From: JBBECJ01 sp963763325
GTDB taxonomy: Bacteria; Chloroflexota; Chloroflexia; Thermomicrobiales; CFX8
NCBI GenBank assembly: GCA_963763325.1
Contig: CAVXOL010000011.1
Span: forward strand, 248,001-312,000
DNA length: 64,000 bases
Direction of reading: 5' to 3'
Part shown: positions 50,975-61,537 of the stretch, piece by piece
Position numbering within the stretch: the first letter of the stretch is position 1
How the letters are laid out: every line of letters starts with the position of its first letter
Translations under genes and position numbers: made by a program
The notes under the pieces: model-generated
The model's database searches: none
Told to the model about the DNA's origin: nothing
Seen by the model: only the letters and a program-made list of their open reading frames with translations

Positions 50975-51742
50975 ATGTCGGTGTTGGAGCAGTTGGTTGC
51001 GGGGTTGGGTTCTGGAGCGGTGCGGGTCGTCGATCTGACGCAGCCGTTGGGGGAGGACACGCCGGTTATTGCGCTGCCGAACATCTTCGCGCCGTCGCCG
51101 GGGTTGTCGGTTGAGGAGATCTCGCGTTACGACGATCGTGGGCCGGGCTGGTACTGGAACACGATCACGCTCGGCGAGCACACTGGGACGCACTTCGACG
51201 CTCCGATCCACTGGGTGACCGGCAAGGACCTGCCCGATAACGCGACCGACACGATTCCGGCCGGCCGGTTCGTTGGCCCTGCCTGTGTGCTCGACTTCTC
51301 GCGGGAGTCGGCCGAGAATCCTGACTTCCTGCTGATGCCGGAGCATATCGAAGCCTGGGAAGCGGAGTACGGGCGGATTCCGGCTGGATCATGGGCGCTC
51401 TTCCGCACCGATTGGAGCAAGCGGACCGACCCGGCTGCCTTCTTCAACGCCGACGAGAACGGCCCGCACACACCCGGTCCGCACCAGTCGGCTGTCGAGC
51501 TGCTGGTCGAGCGCGATGTGCTTGGCTTTGGCGTTGAGACGGTCGGTACCGATGCCGGCCAGGCCGGGATGTTCGACCCGCCCTTCCCCTGCCACACCTT
51601 CATGCACGGCGCCGGTAAATTCGGCCTCGCCTCACTCGCTAACCTCGACCAGCTTCCGCCGGTCGGAGCCGTCGTGATTGCCGCGCCGTTGAAGATCGTG
51701 AATGGGAGTGGGAGTCCGGTGCGGGTGCTGGCGTTGGTGTAG
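50975..51742 (+). CDS. cyclase-family metal hydrolase (kynurenine-formamidase-like)
   Basis: ATG 50975 follows TGGAGGGTTGCC. The 255-residue protein has the family metal motif GEHTGTHFDAPIHW (H-x-G-T-H-x-D) and HQSAVELLVERDVLGFGVET with the later Glu/His. VRVVDLTQPLGEDTPV near the start is typical. Members open or close amide or lactone rings. Its place directly after the TPP subunit suggests a shared catabolic step, unproven. Frame intact. Confidence 0.9.
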   Translation: MSVLEQLVAGLGSGAVRVVDLTQPLGEDTPVIALPNIFAPSPGLSVEEISRYDDRGPGWYWNTITLGEHTGTHFDAPIHWVTGKDLPDNATDTIPAGRFVGPACVLDFSRESAENPDFLLMPEHIEAWEAEYGRIPAGSWALFRTDWSKRTDPAAFFNADENGPHTPGPHQSAVELLVERDVLGFGVETVGTDAGQAGMFDPPFPCHTFMHGAGKFGLASLANLDQLPPVGAVVIAAPLKIVNGSGSPVRVLALV

Positions 51743-51823
51743 GCGAGCGGGCCTCGACTCCCCGAGCGGCGCCGTCCCTGCGGCACTCGGCTCGATGCCC
51801 GAGCCCCTGAAGGTGAGCTCGCC

Positions 51824-52795
51824 TTACTCAGACCGCGTCTTGACCGGCACGACGATGCGCGGCTTCTCTTCGTAGGCGTCCATCTCGGTCGTCTGGTAGA
51901 CGTAGGCGGCGCCTTCGGCGGATGAGGCGGCGGCGGCGTTGCCGTCCTTGTCCATCGCGACGATGTTCATGACGTTCATGCGTTCGGCGTAGGGGTCGAC
52001 GAGGTGGGAGAGGTCTTCCATCGCCGTCTTGAGGGCTTCTTCGAGCGACATCCCGAAGCGCATGTAGGTGACGACGCTGTGGGCCGAGCAGGCGCGGATC
52101 GCCATCTCGCCGCGTCCGGTGCAGGCGGCGGCTCCGTAGCGGTTATCGGCGTAGTTGCCGGCGCCGATAACCGGCGAGTCTCCGAGACGGCCCGGCCACT
52201 TGAAGCCCCAGCCGGAGGTCGAGACGGCGCAGGCGATGTTGCCGTCCATGTCCTTCGCCATCACGTTCGTCGTCCCGAAGATGCGGTCGTGGAGCAGTTC
52301 TTTCCAGTTACGGACGGTGCCCATGTAGGTGCTGTACTGGTCCTCGTACATGTTGCTGGCCGTCTCGACGTCGCCGACGATCCGTGCGCGCCAGAGCTCT
52401 TCAGACTCCGGCGTCAGCAGATTGCTGGTCTCGAAGCCGTGGGTCTTGGCGAATAGTTCGGCGCCCTCGCCGACGAGCATGACGTGTGGCGTCTCTTCCA
52501 TGACCTTGCGGGCGATGTCGATCGGGTTCGGGTAGCCCTTGATCGCGCCGACAGCGCCGGTCGCCAGTGTCCGGCCGTCCATGATCGTCGCGTCGAGCTC
52601 GACCTCGCCGAGGACGTTCGGGACGCCGCCGGTGCCGACGCCCTGGTCGTCGAGGTTGTCCTCGACGCAGCGGACGGCGGCGATTGCGGCGTCCATCGCC
52701 GTCCCGCCGTTGCGCAGGATCTCGATCCCGGCCGCGAAGCCGACTCGCGCGTTCGCGCTGCCGGCCAGGTAGCCGACCTTGCCGTTGGTTGCCAT
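51824..52795 (-). CDS. asparaginase-2 / isoaspartyl-peptidase-family Ntn hydrolase
   Basis: A 323-residue protein starting MATNGKVGYLAGSANARVGF. It has the family elements GGTAMDAAIAAVRCVEDNLD, GRTLATGAVGAIKGYPNPI, the presumed cleavage and nucleophile Thr in FGTTNVMAKDMDGNIACAVS, then TSGWGFKWPGRLGDSPVIGA and GRGEMAIRACSAHSVVTYM. It would self-cleave before that Thr. No signal peptide; cytoplasmic glycosylasparaginase-like or isoaspartyl peptidase. Frame intact. Confidence 0.88.
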   Translation of the reverse strand: MATNGKVGYLAGSANARVGFAAGIEILRNGGTAMDAAIAAVRCVEDNLDDQGVGTGGVPNVLGEVELDATIMDGRTLATGAVGAIKGYPNPIDIARKVMEETPHVMLVGEGAELFAKTHGFETSNLLTPESEELWRARIVGDVETASNMYEDQYSTYMGTVRNWKELLHDRIFGTTNVMAKDMDGNIACAVSTSGWGFKWPGRLGDSPVIGAGNYADNRYGAAACTGRGEMAIRACSAHSVVTYMRFGMSLEEALKTAMEDLSHLVDPYAERMNVMNIVAMDKDGNAAAASSAEGAAYVYQTTEMDAYEEKPRIVVPVKTRSE

Positions 52796-52870
52796 GGTGT
52801 TTGCTCCCCTTCTCCCCGTGAAGATCGTTTGACAATGGTTGCGCTAACCGAAGGAAAACCAGTTTTGTTT

Positions 52871-53003
52871 GTCATCCTGAGCCGCAGCGAAGGATCGCCT
52901 GGCCTTCGTGACGCGAGCGGTTTTGGCGGGTGAAGGCCGCTCTACCAATCAACGCGCTCCTGTATCGGACGTTGAGCGATCCTTCGCTGCGGCTCAGGAT
53001 GAC
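52871..53003. repeat. dispersed palindromic element, copy B
   Basis: 28-base perfect arms (52871-52898 and 52976-53003) identical to the inner arms of copy A at 15481; the 77-base loop starts CTGGCCT and contains CAATCAACGCGCTCCTGT, as in copy A. Confidence 0.92.
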
Positions 53004-53034
53004 AGGGGTAACGTCTCTGTTCCTCCCGTGGCCC

Positions 53035-56000
53035 TTACCCTCCAATCACGATTGCGTCGAGGTTGGCCTCGGCGACGAGCTTGTTGAAGGCTGGGACATC
53101 CTTGTCGATCGCGGTGTTGATGGCGTCGATCTGGGCGTCGACCTGGGCCGAGAGGTCGGCGAAGACCTCGCGGGCCTGCTGGGTCGGGGCCATGTCGGCG
53201 CTGGCGATGGCGTTGGCGACGCGGACGAGCTTCGTGTTGAGCATGACCGGGTAGTGGAGCGTGTCCTTCGGGCTGTTGGCGTTGACCTGGATCAGTTGCG
53301 CCTCAGCGGCCGAGAGCTTGTCATTGAGCGCCCGAGCGGCATCGGCCAGCTTCTTCTCGCCCTTCGGACCCTTTGGCACGCTCGACCCAGCCATCGACCT
53401 GATCGCGGACGCGGCGGACGCGGTTGATGGCGTCGTTCGTCTCCGAGAGCTTGTCGCGGACCTGGAGTAGCAGGTCGTACTGGGTCTGGAACTCCTCAGC
53501 GGTCGTCGCGTGGCGCGGGTCGGGGACGATTTTGAACGGCTGCTCGTGCGTCTCAGGCCCGACGGTCAGCCGCAGCGTGTAGTCGCCGGGGACGACGCGC
53601 GGGCCAGTCGTGGCCGGCTGGTCGCCTCCCTTTGCCTCAAGCTTGGTCGCCTCATCGACACGCATGTCCCAGACAAAGCGGTTGAGGCCGGCGATGGCCG
53701 GGATCTTCGGTGTCTTGTCGTCGTCGTTGCCGTTCCCATTCTCGGTCTTGCTCATGAACGAGCGGATCTCGTTACCGGCGTTGTCGAGGATCGTCAGGCT
53801 GAACTCGCTGGATGGCTTCTCGGCCAGCCAGTAGTAGATTACAACGCCGTCGTCGGGGTTTTGGCCTGCGTCGAGGAAGCGGCGGCGTGGGTTGCCGAAC
53901 TGGTCCTTCTTCGAGACGTAGGTCTGGACGATGCCGGAGACGAAGAGGTAGTTCTTGCCCTGCACCTCGGTGTTGCCGAAGCCGGTCAGCTTTCGCGAGC
54001 GGATGGCGGCCTTCGGCTGGAAGAGGTGGCTGGCCTTCGGCGCCGTGCCGGAGTCGGCGAGCTGACGGACGATCGTCAGGTCGTCCATGATCCAGAATGC
54101 GCGACCGTGGGTGCAGATCAGCAGCTCGTCGTCCTTGATGATGAGGTCGTGGATTGGGACGACCGGCAGGTTGCCGCCGAGCTTCTGCCAGTTGCCGCCG
54201 TCGTCGAACGAGACGTAGATGCCGGTCTCGGTCCCGGCGTAGAGCAGCCCCTTCGCGGGTCGGGTCCTCGCGGATGACGCGGGTGAAGTCGTCGCCGGGG
54301 ATGCCGTTGGTGATCTTCGTCCACGTCTTGCCGTAGTCGTTCGTCTTGTAGAGGTAGGGCTGGAAGTCGTCGCTCTTGTAGCGGGTGGCCGCCAGGTAGG
54401 CGGTCGCGGCGTCGTGCGGCGAGGCTTCGATGATGCTCATCAGCGCCCAGTCGGGGATCGTCGACGGCGTCGCGTCGTCCCAGGTCGGCGCCGCCGTCGC
54501 GGGTGACGTGGACGAGGCCGTCGTCGGAGCCGGCCCAGATGACGCCCGCGTCGAGCGGCGATGGCGCGATCGTGAAGACGGTCGCGTAGACCTCAGCGCC
54601 GGAGTTGTCCTTGGTGATGTTGCCGCCGGAGGCGTGCATCGTCTCCGGGTCGGCGCGGGTCAGGTCGGGTGAGATGACCTCCCATGCGCGGCCCTCGCTG
54701 GTCGTCTTGTGGACGACGTGCGAGCCGTAGTAGACGACGGTCGGGTCGTGTGGCGAGTGGACCATCGGCGAGGTCCAGTTGGTGCGGAACTTGTAGTCCT
54801 CGGCGCCGTGGCCGCGCGGGCTCTCCGGCCAGACGGCGATGTCGAGCTCCTGCTTGCGCTCGTGGTCGTAGCGGGTCAGCATCCCCGACTGTGCGCCGGC
54901 CAGGATGACGTTCGGGTTGGTCGGGCTGACGGCGATGTAGCCCGACTCGCCGCCGCCGACCTCGTACCACTCGGTCATCGTGATGGCGTCGTTGTCGGAG
55001 CGGCTGATGATGGACATCGTCGTGTTGTCCTGCTGGGCGCCGTAGACGCGGTACGGGAACCGGTTGTCGGTCGTCGCGTGATAGAACTCGGCCGTCGGCT
55101 GGTTGTAGATCGTCGACCAGCTCTCGGCGCCGTTGAGCGAGACGCAGGCGCCGCCGTCACCGCCGAGGATCATCCGCTGGGTGTTGGTGGGGTCGATCCA
55201 GAGGTCGTGGTAGTCGGCGTGCGGGCCGGCCATCACCTGGTAGTTCTTGCCGCCATCGACCGAGCGCCAGATCTCGAAGTTGAGCACCCAGAGCGTGTCG
55301 GCGTCCTGCGGGTCGGCGCGGATGTGGTTGAAGTACCACGGCCGGCCGGTCAGGTTCGTGTCGCTCGTCAGGTGTTCCCAGGTCTGGCCGTAGTCCTCGG
55401 AGCGGTAGATGCCGTTCTTCTTCTCCTCCGGCTGCGACTCGACGATCGCCCAGATGCGTCCCTCGCGGGCGGAGATGGCGACCTCCATCTTGCCCTTGTC
55501 GCCGTCGGGCATCCCCGGCTTGTCGTCCAGCCGCTCCCAGGAGTCGCCGCCGTCGGACGAGCGGTAGATGCCGCTGCCGGGGCCGCCGCTGTCGAGATAG
55601 TAGGGGCCGCGCTGGGCGTCCCAGAAGCAGACGTAGACGTTGCGCGGGTTGTTGCGGATCGAGCGTCACGAAGTTCGCGCCGGCCCGTTCGGAGATGTAG
55701 AGGACGCGGTCCCAGGTCGCGCCGCCGTCCATCGAGCGGTAGAGCCCCCGGTCGGCGCTCGGCCCCCAGGCGCGGCCGAAGGCCGCCACGTAGACGATGT
55801 CCGGGTTGGTTGGGTGGACGGCGATGCGGCCCATGTTCTGGATCTGTGACAGGCCGATGTTCGTCCAGGTCTGTCCGCCGTCGGTGGATTTGTAGATGCC
55901 GTCGCCGTGCGAGACGTTGCCACGGATCGTGGACTCGCCCATCCCGACGTAGATGACGTTCGGGTCGGACGGCGCGATCGCGATCGCCCCAACCGATGCG

Positions 56001-56191
56001 CGCTTGAAGAAGCCATCCGAGACGTTCTGCCAGTAGGTGCCGGCGTCGTCCGACTTCCAGACCCCACCGCCAGTCGTTCCCATATAAAACAGTGCCTGAT
56101 TGGTCGGGTGGGCCGTGACGGTGATACAGCGCCCGCCGCGCGTCGGGCCGATGTTGCGGAAGTCGAGCGATGTGAGAACCTTCTCCATCAT
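53035..56191 (-). CDS. BNR/sortilin-type beta-propeller protein, several frameshifts
   Basis: The reconstructed protein is about 1,050 residues. It starts MEKVLTSLDFRNIGPTRGGR and shows repeated Asp-box/BNR motifs: GVWKSDDAGTYWQNVSDGF, GIYKSTDGGQTWTNIG, GLYRSMDGGATWDRVL, GIYRSEDYGQTWEHLTSD, EIWRSVDGGKNYQVM. Frame changes lie near 55650, 54470, 54260 and 53390. The C-terminal part (LQVRDKLSETNDAINRVRRV, then ALNDKLSAAEAQLIQVNANS) is helical, as in VPS10/sortilin-like bacterial exo-hydrolase relatives. No signal peptide is visible, unusual for this family. Substrate unknown; glycosidase activity is not proven. Confidence 0.82.
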
Positions 56192-56461
56192 CCATCCCCT
56201 CTGTACCGGGTTCGGTTAGCCGATGGCAGTGTAAACGAACACGCATGGAAGTCGCTGCAAGCGATCATGCTCTGGTCAAGGACGCCAATTGGAGAACGCC
56301 AATCCCCGGTGAGCGTGTTGGCGTGTCGTCTAAACCCCTCGACCCCGGATCTCGTTCTACGATGCATAGGAGGCCGCGGGAGGGGTAATGCCGACACCCA
56401 ACACGCTCACCGAGGACTGGCGCTCTTGACTCGGCGTCCCGAGATCCCGAGCTCTCGGCTT

Positions 56462-57313
56462 CTACGCCAGCCAGCTCGCCGGTTCGTAGAGCGCCGAGCG
56501 GAGGCCTGCCCAGAGGTTGCGGTACTGCTCCCAGGGGGTGTCGCCGTGGATGGCGACGGTGACGCCGTCGAGGCGTTCGATGCCCTGGGTGCGGCTGGCG
56601 CGTTCGCACTGGGCCATGCTGAAGAAGGTGATCTCCAGGCTGAACGGCTGGCCGGGGTCGTAGACCTGGGCGGTCGAGAGGTTCTCCAGCGCCTTCTCGG
56701 CGGCGGCGGTGATGGCCGGGCGGGTCGTCGCGGCCGGGTAGCAGATGGCGGCGTTGCGGCCGGTCGCTTCCTTGACGGCGACCGTCTCGATTCGCTTCGC
56801 CGAGGAACGCCTTCGCTTCGGCCATCGTCGTCGTGTCGCCGGTGACCATGACAACCGGGATGCCGAGCGAGCCGAGGATGGCGGCGTTGAGGCCGGTCTC
56901 GCCGTGCGGGCGGCCGTTGATTCGCAGTTCGTGGATCGCCACGCCGGCAATCGTGTGTGGCGCGATCGCGTCGAGTCGTCTTGGCCATCGCGTGGTAGCC
57001 GACGAAGATGGCGGCGTCGAACGTCTGCGTGTCGGCTCCCTGGAGCTGGCAGTAGTCGCGGGCGTTGGCGCTGCCGGTCATCAGGTTGGCACGCGGGTTG
57101 ACGTCCTCGAAGAAGATGTTGCGCATCGGGCCGTGGCCGTCGGCGACGAGGATGTAGTCGCGCTCCAGCGTTGACGGCGCCCTCGATGGCTGCGTTGGTG
57201 TCGCCGGTCATCAGCCGCCGGCCGCGGTCGTACTCGCGTCCTTCTGCGCCCATCATGTCAGCGTGGACGATGCCGGTGATCCCTTCCATGTCGACCGAGA
57301 TGTAGACGTTCAT
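56462..57313 (-). CDS. M55 family D-aminopeptidase (DppA-like), frameshifted
   Basis: ATG 57313 follows CAGGGAGGGGAAACGCAG. MNVYISVDMEGITGIVHADM opens like DppA, with DMEG metal ligands. Frame changes near 57165, 56980 and 56800 are needed to read ADGHGPMRNIFFEDVNPRAN, FDAAIFVGYHAMAKT, VAIHELRINGRPHGETGLNA and GIPVVMVTGDTTTMAEAKAF, then SLEITFFSMAQCERASRTQG. DppA enzymes are zinc decameric D-aminopeptidases that recycle D-Ala peptides. 284 residues. Confidence 0.87.
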   Translation of the reverse strand: MNVYISVDMEGITGIVHADMMGAEGREYDRGRRLMTGDTNAAIEGAVNAGARLHPRRRRPRPDAQHLLRGRQPACQPDDRQRQRPRLLPAPGSRHADVRRRHLRRLPRDGQDDSTRSRHTRLPAWRSTNCESTAARTARPASTPPSSARSASRLSWSPATRRRWPKRRRSSAKRIETVAVKEATGRNAAICYPAATTRPAITAAAEKALENLSTAQVYDPGQPFSLEITFFSMAQCERASRTQGIERLDGVTVAIHGDTPWEQYRNLWAGLRSALYEPASWLA

Positions 57314-57402
57314 CTGCGTTTCCCCTCCCTGATTTCGATGCGTACGCGCTCACTCAGACCTCGTGCGATCGTACTCGATGTTGCCGCGATCCGGGCAAGT
57401 CA

Positions 57403-59233
57403 TCAACAGTGCTCGTCAACAGCTACCTGCGGGTCGTTCGAGATCCGCAAGCTGTGCAATGACCATCCCTGGAACAAGTTGTCAACGAAGCGGCCGGACG
57501 ACAGTGGTTCTCCGACCGCGTCGAGAAGGTCAGGGATCTCACCGCATGCCAGCGCCGTCTGCGCTGCTGCTACAGCGGTCGGCTCGGTGGCGGCGTCCGG
57601 AGAACTGAAGCGCGCGATTGCCCAGACTGGATCGAGCTGCTTCTCGTGTCCCGGTCTGCCGCGCTCGGTGAGTCGCAGGCGGCTTGCAAGCGGGTCGGCC
57701 AGTCCGTAGCGATCGGCGACGTGCACATCTGTCCCGGCCGCAAAGCCTGACAGGCCGATGTTCCAGGTGAAGGCGACGAGGTCGATATCTGGCTCGAATG
57801 ATGGCGAAAGTGGATACTGCGCTCCCTCGACGATCAGTACTCGTGGGTGCTCCTCTGCGAGAGTCGCGCCAGCCTTGCCCTTCCTGGGTCCAGCCGAGGC
57901 TCATCTCCGCGTAGTCTTCGATCTCGATCGGGTTATGGTGACCGGACAGCAGAACGTAGACACCGCGTTCATCGGCCAGCCCATCCTCGCTGACGGCGTT
58001 CTCGTATGGGATCCGCAGCCAGAACATCGCCGCGAGACTCCATCCCGCGAGGACGACGAGCGCCACACCGACAGGAACGGTTCTCGTCAACGGTCGCTTG
58101 TCGAGCGGAGTCCTCACCAGCATGACCGGCAGTAGCAGCCCGAAGAGTGTCGGCAACAGAAAGCGTCCGTGCATGAAGTCGCCGCCGACGCGTACGACGT
58201 AGACGGCATGGAACACGGCGGCTGCGACCGGAGCAAACATCACGAACAGCGCCGGGCGATCGTCGATCTGCCACGCACGCCATCCGGCCAGGCACAGGAA
58301 CCCGGCCGCGATCAGCAGTGGCAGCCAGAGGTGGTAGGTGTCGGTGAAATCGCGCAGGTAGATCCAGCCCTGCTCCCAGCGGGCGTCACTGGCTTCCTTG
58401 GCGAGGGCAGTGTTCGGCACGAGTGCCGCGAAGTAGCCCATCCGGAAGAGTTGGTAGGCGAGCGGAATCAACGCGGCTGCCCCGCCGATCGCCAGCGTCC
58501 TTCGCATCGTCCCGGCCCATGACGGCGGGCGGGTGTAGGCGATCAGGCAGATCAGAAAGGCGGCGCTGAAGACGGCCAGATCGGGCCGGACGAGCGGGCC
58601 GAGTCCGATGACGACCGCACTTGCGATCGTCACCCGCGACCATCGGGTGTACTCGTCGTCCGCGAAACACCTACGGACAAGCAGCCAGTACGAGACGCCG
58701 AGCCACGCAAACGACAGCCCACTCTCCAGCCCGGACGTGACGAAGTCCCAGACGACGGGGATAACGGCGAAGATGAGCGCGCCAACCGGGATCAGAACCA
58801 CTCTCGGGTAAGGGCGATGGCCGCAGCCTCGCCCTGCTTGACGCCGGTGCGGTTGGAGCAGGGCGAGGCTGCGGCCATCGCCCCTACCCGAGAGTGGCCT
58901 GCTGGGCGGGACATCCGAAATCCGTTCCGCCAGCCGGCTTGCGGCGGCCATCGCGGCGATCAGGCCGATGAGCGTGAAGGCAATTCCAAGGATGACCGAA
59001 CCGAGCGGCGTCGGTAGCCCGATTCCACCCCAGACGGCGAGGATTGCGACCCAGAGCGGGTGGGTGTAGGCCTCGACGCGTTCGCCTTTGTTGAAGACCG
59101 GTCCGTTGCCGGCGAGGATCTGGTCGACGACCCGTAGGGAGATGAAGGCGTCCTCGCTGACCCATCGCTGCCGGTAACCCATGACGGCGATGATGACGAC
59201 CGGGACGGCTGGTCCCGCCCAATGACGCAGCAT
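57403..59233 (-). CDS. AftB-like GT-C membrane glycosyltransferase, one or two frameshifts, carries an inserted palindrome
   Basis: The main frame starts MLRHWAGPAVPVVIIAVMGY (59233), with the periplasmic loop WVSEDAFISLRVVDQILAGN and KGERVEAYTHPLWVAILAV, the DDAFIS/NPGERVEGYTNPLW pattern of AftB-type arabinofuranosyltransferases. About ten helices follow. A frame change near 57880 leads to YGLADPLASRLRLTERGRPG and ends at 57403. Codons 58798-58897 are a 100-base palindrome that encodes the atypical stretch GRGDGRSLALLQPHRRQAG between two helices. An upstream frame (MTDTTIHSRGVERT, 59471) may be the true N terminus after another shift near 59290. Confidence 0.78.
58798..58897. repeat. GGCGATGGCCGCAGCCTCGC palindromic element, copy 2, inside a gene
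   Basis: 40-base arms (58798-58837 and 58858-58897) with one mismatch enclose a 20-base loop (TTGACGCCGGTGCGGTTGGA), which resembles the 20-base loop of copy 1 at 29265. It lies within the glycosyltransferase reading frame and leaves it open. Confidence 0.92.
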
Positions 59234-59539
59234 CGAGATGGCACGCTCCTGTAGCGCTGCATCGCTGGTCGCCAGGGTCGTCGCCTGATGCTGCGGATAG
59301 TGTCTCGGTCACGCGGCGCTGTTCACCCAATCTGATCGTTCCAACGAGCGTCGCGTGTTCGGCAATCGGCCACGCTACCGGCTGGAATTGTCTCATCATC
59401 ACGACCGGTCGCTGACCGGTGGACGACGGTGTCCGTTCAACTCCCCTTGAATGGATCGTCGTATCTGTCATACTGTCACCCACCAGGGATACGCGGGCAG
59501 TGCTCGCATACTTTCATACAGGAGGGACGGAAGAGCTTC

Positions 59540-61514
59540 GTGGCTGATTCACGCATGCTGAGCTTCGAACAGGCAGTCTCGGCGACCGTCATCGCCGATG
59601 TCGCAGATTTCGCCCGACGGAAAGCAGATCGCGTATGTCACGACCAGTGCCTCGAAGGAGGCGGAGATGCCATCGATGGCGATCTGGCTGGTCGATGCCG
59701 ATGGCGGGAAGCCGCGACGGCTGACGACATCCGACGCGATCGACAATTCCCCGCGCTGGTCGCCGGATGGGAGCAGGATCGCCTTCATCTCCGACCGCAA
59801 GGAGCGCGGCAAGACGCAGGTCTACCTGATGGCGCTGGCCGGCGGCGAGGCGATCCGGCTGACCGACGCCAAGGGGCCGGTGACGGCGATCCAGTGGTCG
59901 CCGGACGGCTCGAAGCTGGCCTTCACGGCGATGCCGGAGGAGGAAGAGGACGAGAAGAAGCGCAAGGAAGAGCGCAACGACCACAAGATCATCGACGACA
60001 AACCGCTGCTGGCTCGGTCTGTATGTGATCGACGTGCCGGATGACGCGGCGACGCCTGGACCCGACGACCTGCCCGAGGCGAAGCGGAACTCGCCTGAGA
60101 ACCTGCACGTCGGCGTGATGGGCGGGCGTGGCTTCGACTGGGCTCCGGACGGCAACGGCTTCGCCGCCGTCGTCGTCGCCGAACCCGAAGGCGCACTAGG
60201 CTTCGCGCCCGATCTGGTGACGTTCGACCTCGACGGCGAGATGAAGACGCTCGGTAACTTCGAAGGGCTGCTGGCGACGCCCGAGTTTTCGCCCGGACGG
60301 CTCGACGATCGGTTTCATGGGCTGCGAGAACGTCACCCCGTCGTTCTTCGCGCTGCGGACGATCCCGGCCGGCGGCGGAGAGTCGCAGGTGATGGTCCCG
60401 AACGCACGATGCCTCCTTCGGCGGCATCGAGTGGCTGCCGGATGGCGGCCAGGTTGTCACGACCGTCGAAGCAGGGCGAGCGCCGGACGATCGGCGTCGT
60501 CGATCCGGAGGCGAAGACGGTCAAGCCGTTCTTCGATGGTGCCGGAGAAGCCGGGCACCGTCAACGCCAGTTCTCGCTGTCCGCTGATGGCAAGCACGGT
60601 TGCCTTCGTCTGGGCCGACGCGACACGCTACGGTGACCTCTACGTCTCCGAGCGGGCGGGACGCCGCGCAAGCTGACCGACCTCAACCCCTGGCTGCGCG
60701 AGGTCGACCTGGGGCGAGGTCCGCGAGATCTCCTGGACGTCGTCCGACGGCATGGAGATCCAGGGGCTGCTGATCCTGCCGGTCGGCTACCAGGAGGGCA
60801 CGCGCTACCCGACGCTGCTGCACATCCACGGCGGCCCCTGGGCGCCTGGACGCGCCATCTCGTTCGCCGGCTGGCACGACTGGGGCCAGTTCATGGCCCA
60901 GCGCGGCTACGCCGTCTTGATGCCAAATCCGCGCGGCTCGTCCGGCCGGGGCACCGAGTTCCTCTGCGCCATCACCAACTGCTACGGCGAGGCCGGACTG
61001 GCCGGACCTGATCAGCGGCATCGACCACCTGATCGACCGAGGGCATCGCCGACCCGGACAAGCTCGTCGTCGGCGGCTGGAGCGGCGGCGGCTTCCTGAC
61101 CAACTGGACCGTCACCCACACCGACCGCTTCAAGGCGGCGGTCAGCGGGCGCCGGCATCGCCAACTGGGTCTAGTTCCAGGGCACGGCCGACGTCCGCTC
61201 CGTCTTCGACGGCTACCTCGGCGCGGTCGATGAGGACCCGGAGCACCACTGGCGGCTCTCGCCGATCCGCTACATCAAGAACGCGACAGACGCCGACGCT
61301 GATCCTCTACGGAGAAGCCGACGACCGCGTCCCGGCCAGCCAGGGCTACGAGATGTACGAGGGCCTCAAGAGCCGCGGCGTCGAGACGCAGCTGGTCGCT
61401 CTACCCCCGCGAACCGCACGGCATCGGCGAACGCAAGCACAGCTCGACCTGCTGGAACGGGTCACGAACTGGTACGACAGCCATCTGGGGCGCACATCGA
61501 AAGCGACGGAGTAA
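59540..61514 (+). CDS. S9 family prolyl-oligopeptidase/acylaminoacyl-peptidase-like protein, many frameshifts and one in-frame stop
   Basis: The GTG at 59540 (ADSRMLSFEQAVSATVIADV) has GGAGGG 14 bases upstream. The N-terminal propeller reads ISPDGKQIAYVTTSAS, NSPRWSPDGSRIAFISDRKE, IQWSPDGSKLAFTAMPEEE; the catalytic domain reads YPTLLHIHGGPWAPGRAISF, LMPNPRGSSGRG, the nucleophile VVGGWSGGGFLTNW, the acid LYGEADDRVPASQG and, in another frame, EPHGIGER with the His. At least six frame changes occur. A TAG at 61172 interrupts NWV-FQGTADVRS. About 655 residues. No signal peptide. The 306-base gap 59234-59539 before it holds no other gene, apart from a possible N-terminal extension of the glycosyltransferase. 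Confidence 0.85.
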
Positions 61515-61537
61515 ACGAGGACCGTACACCTTGGACT

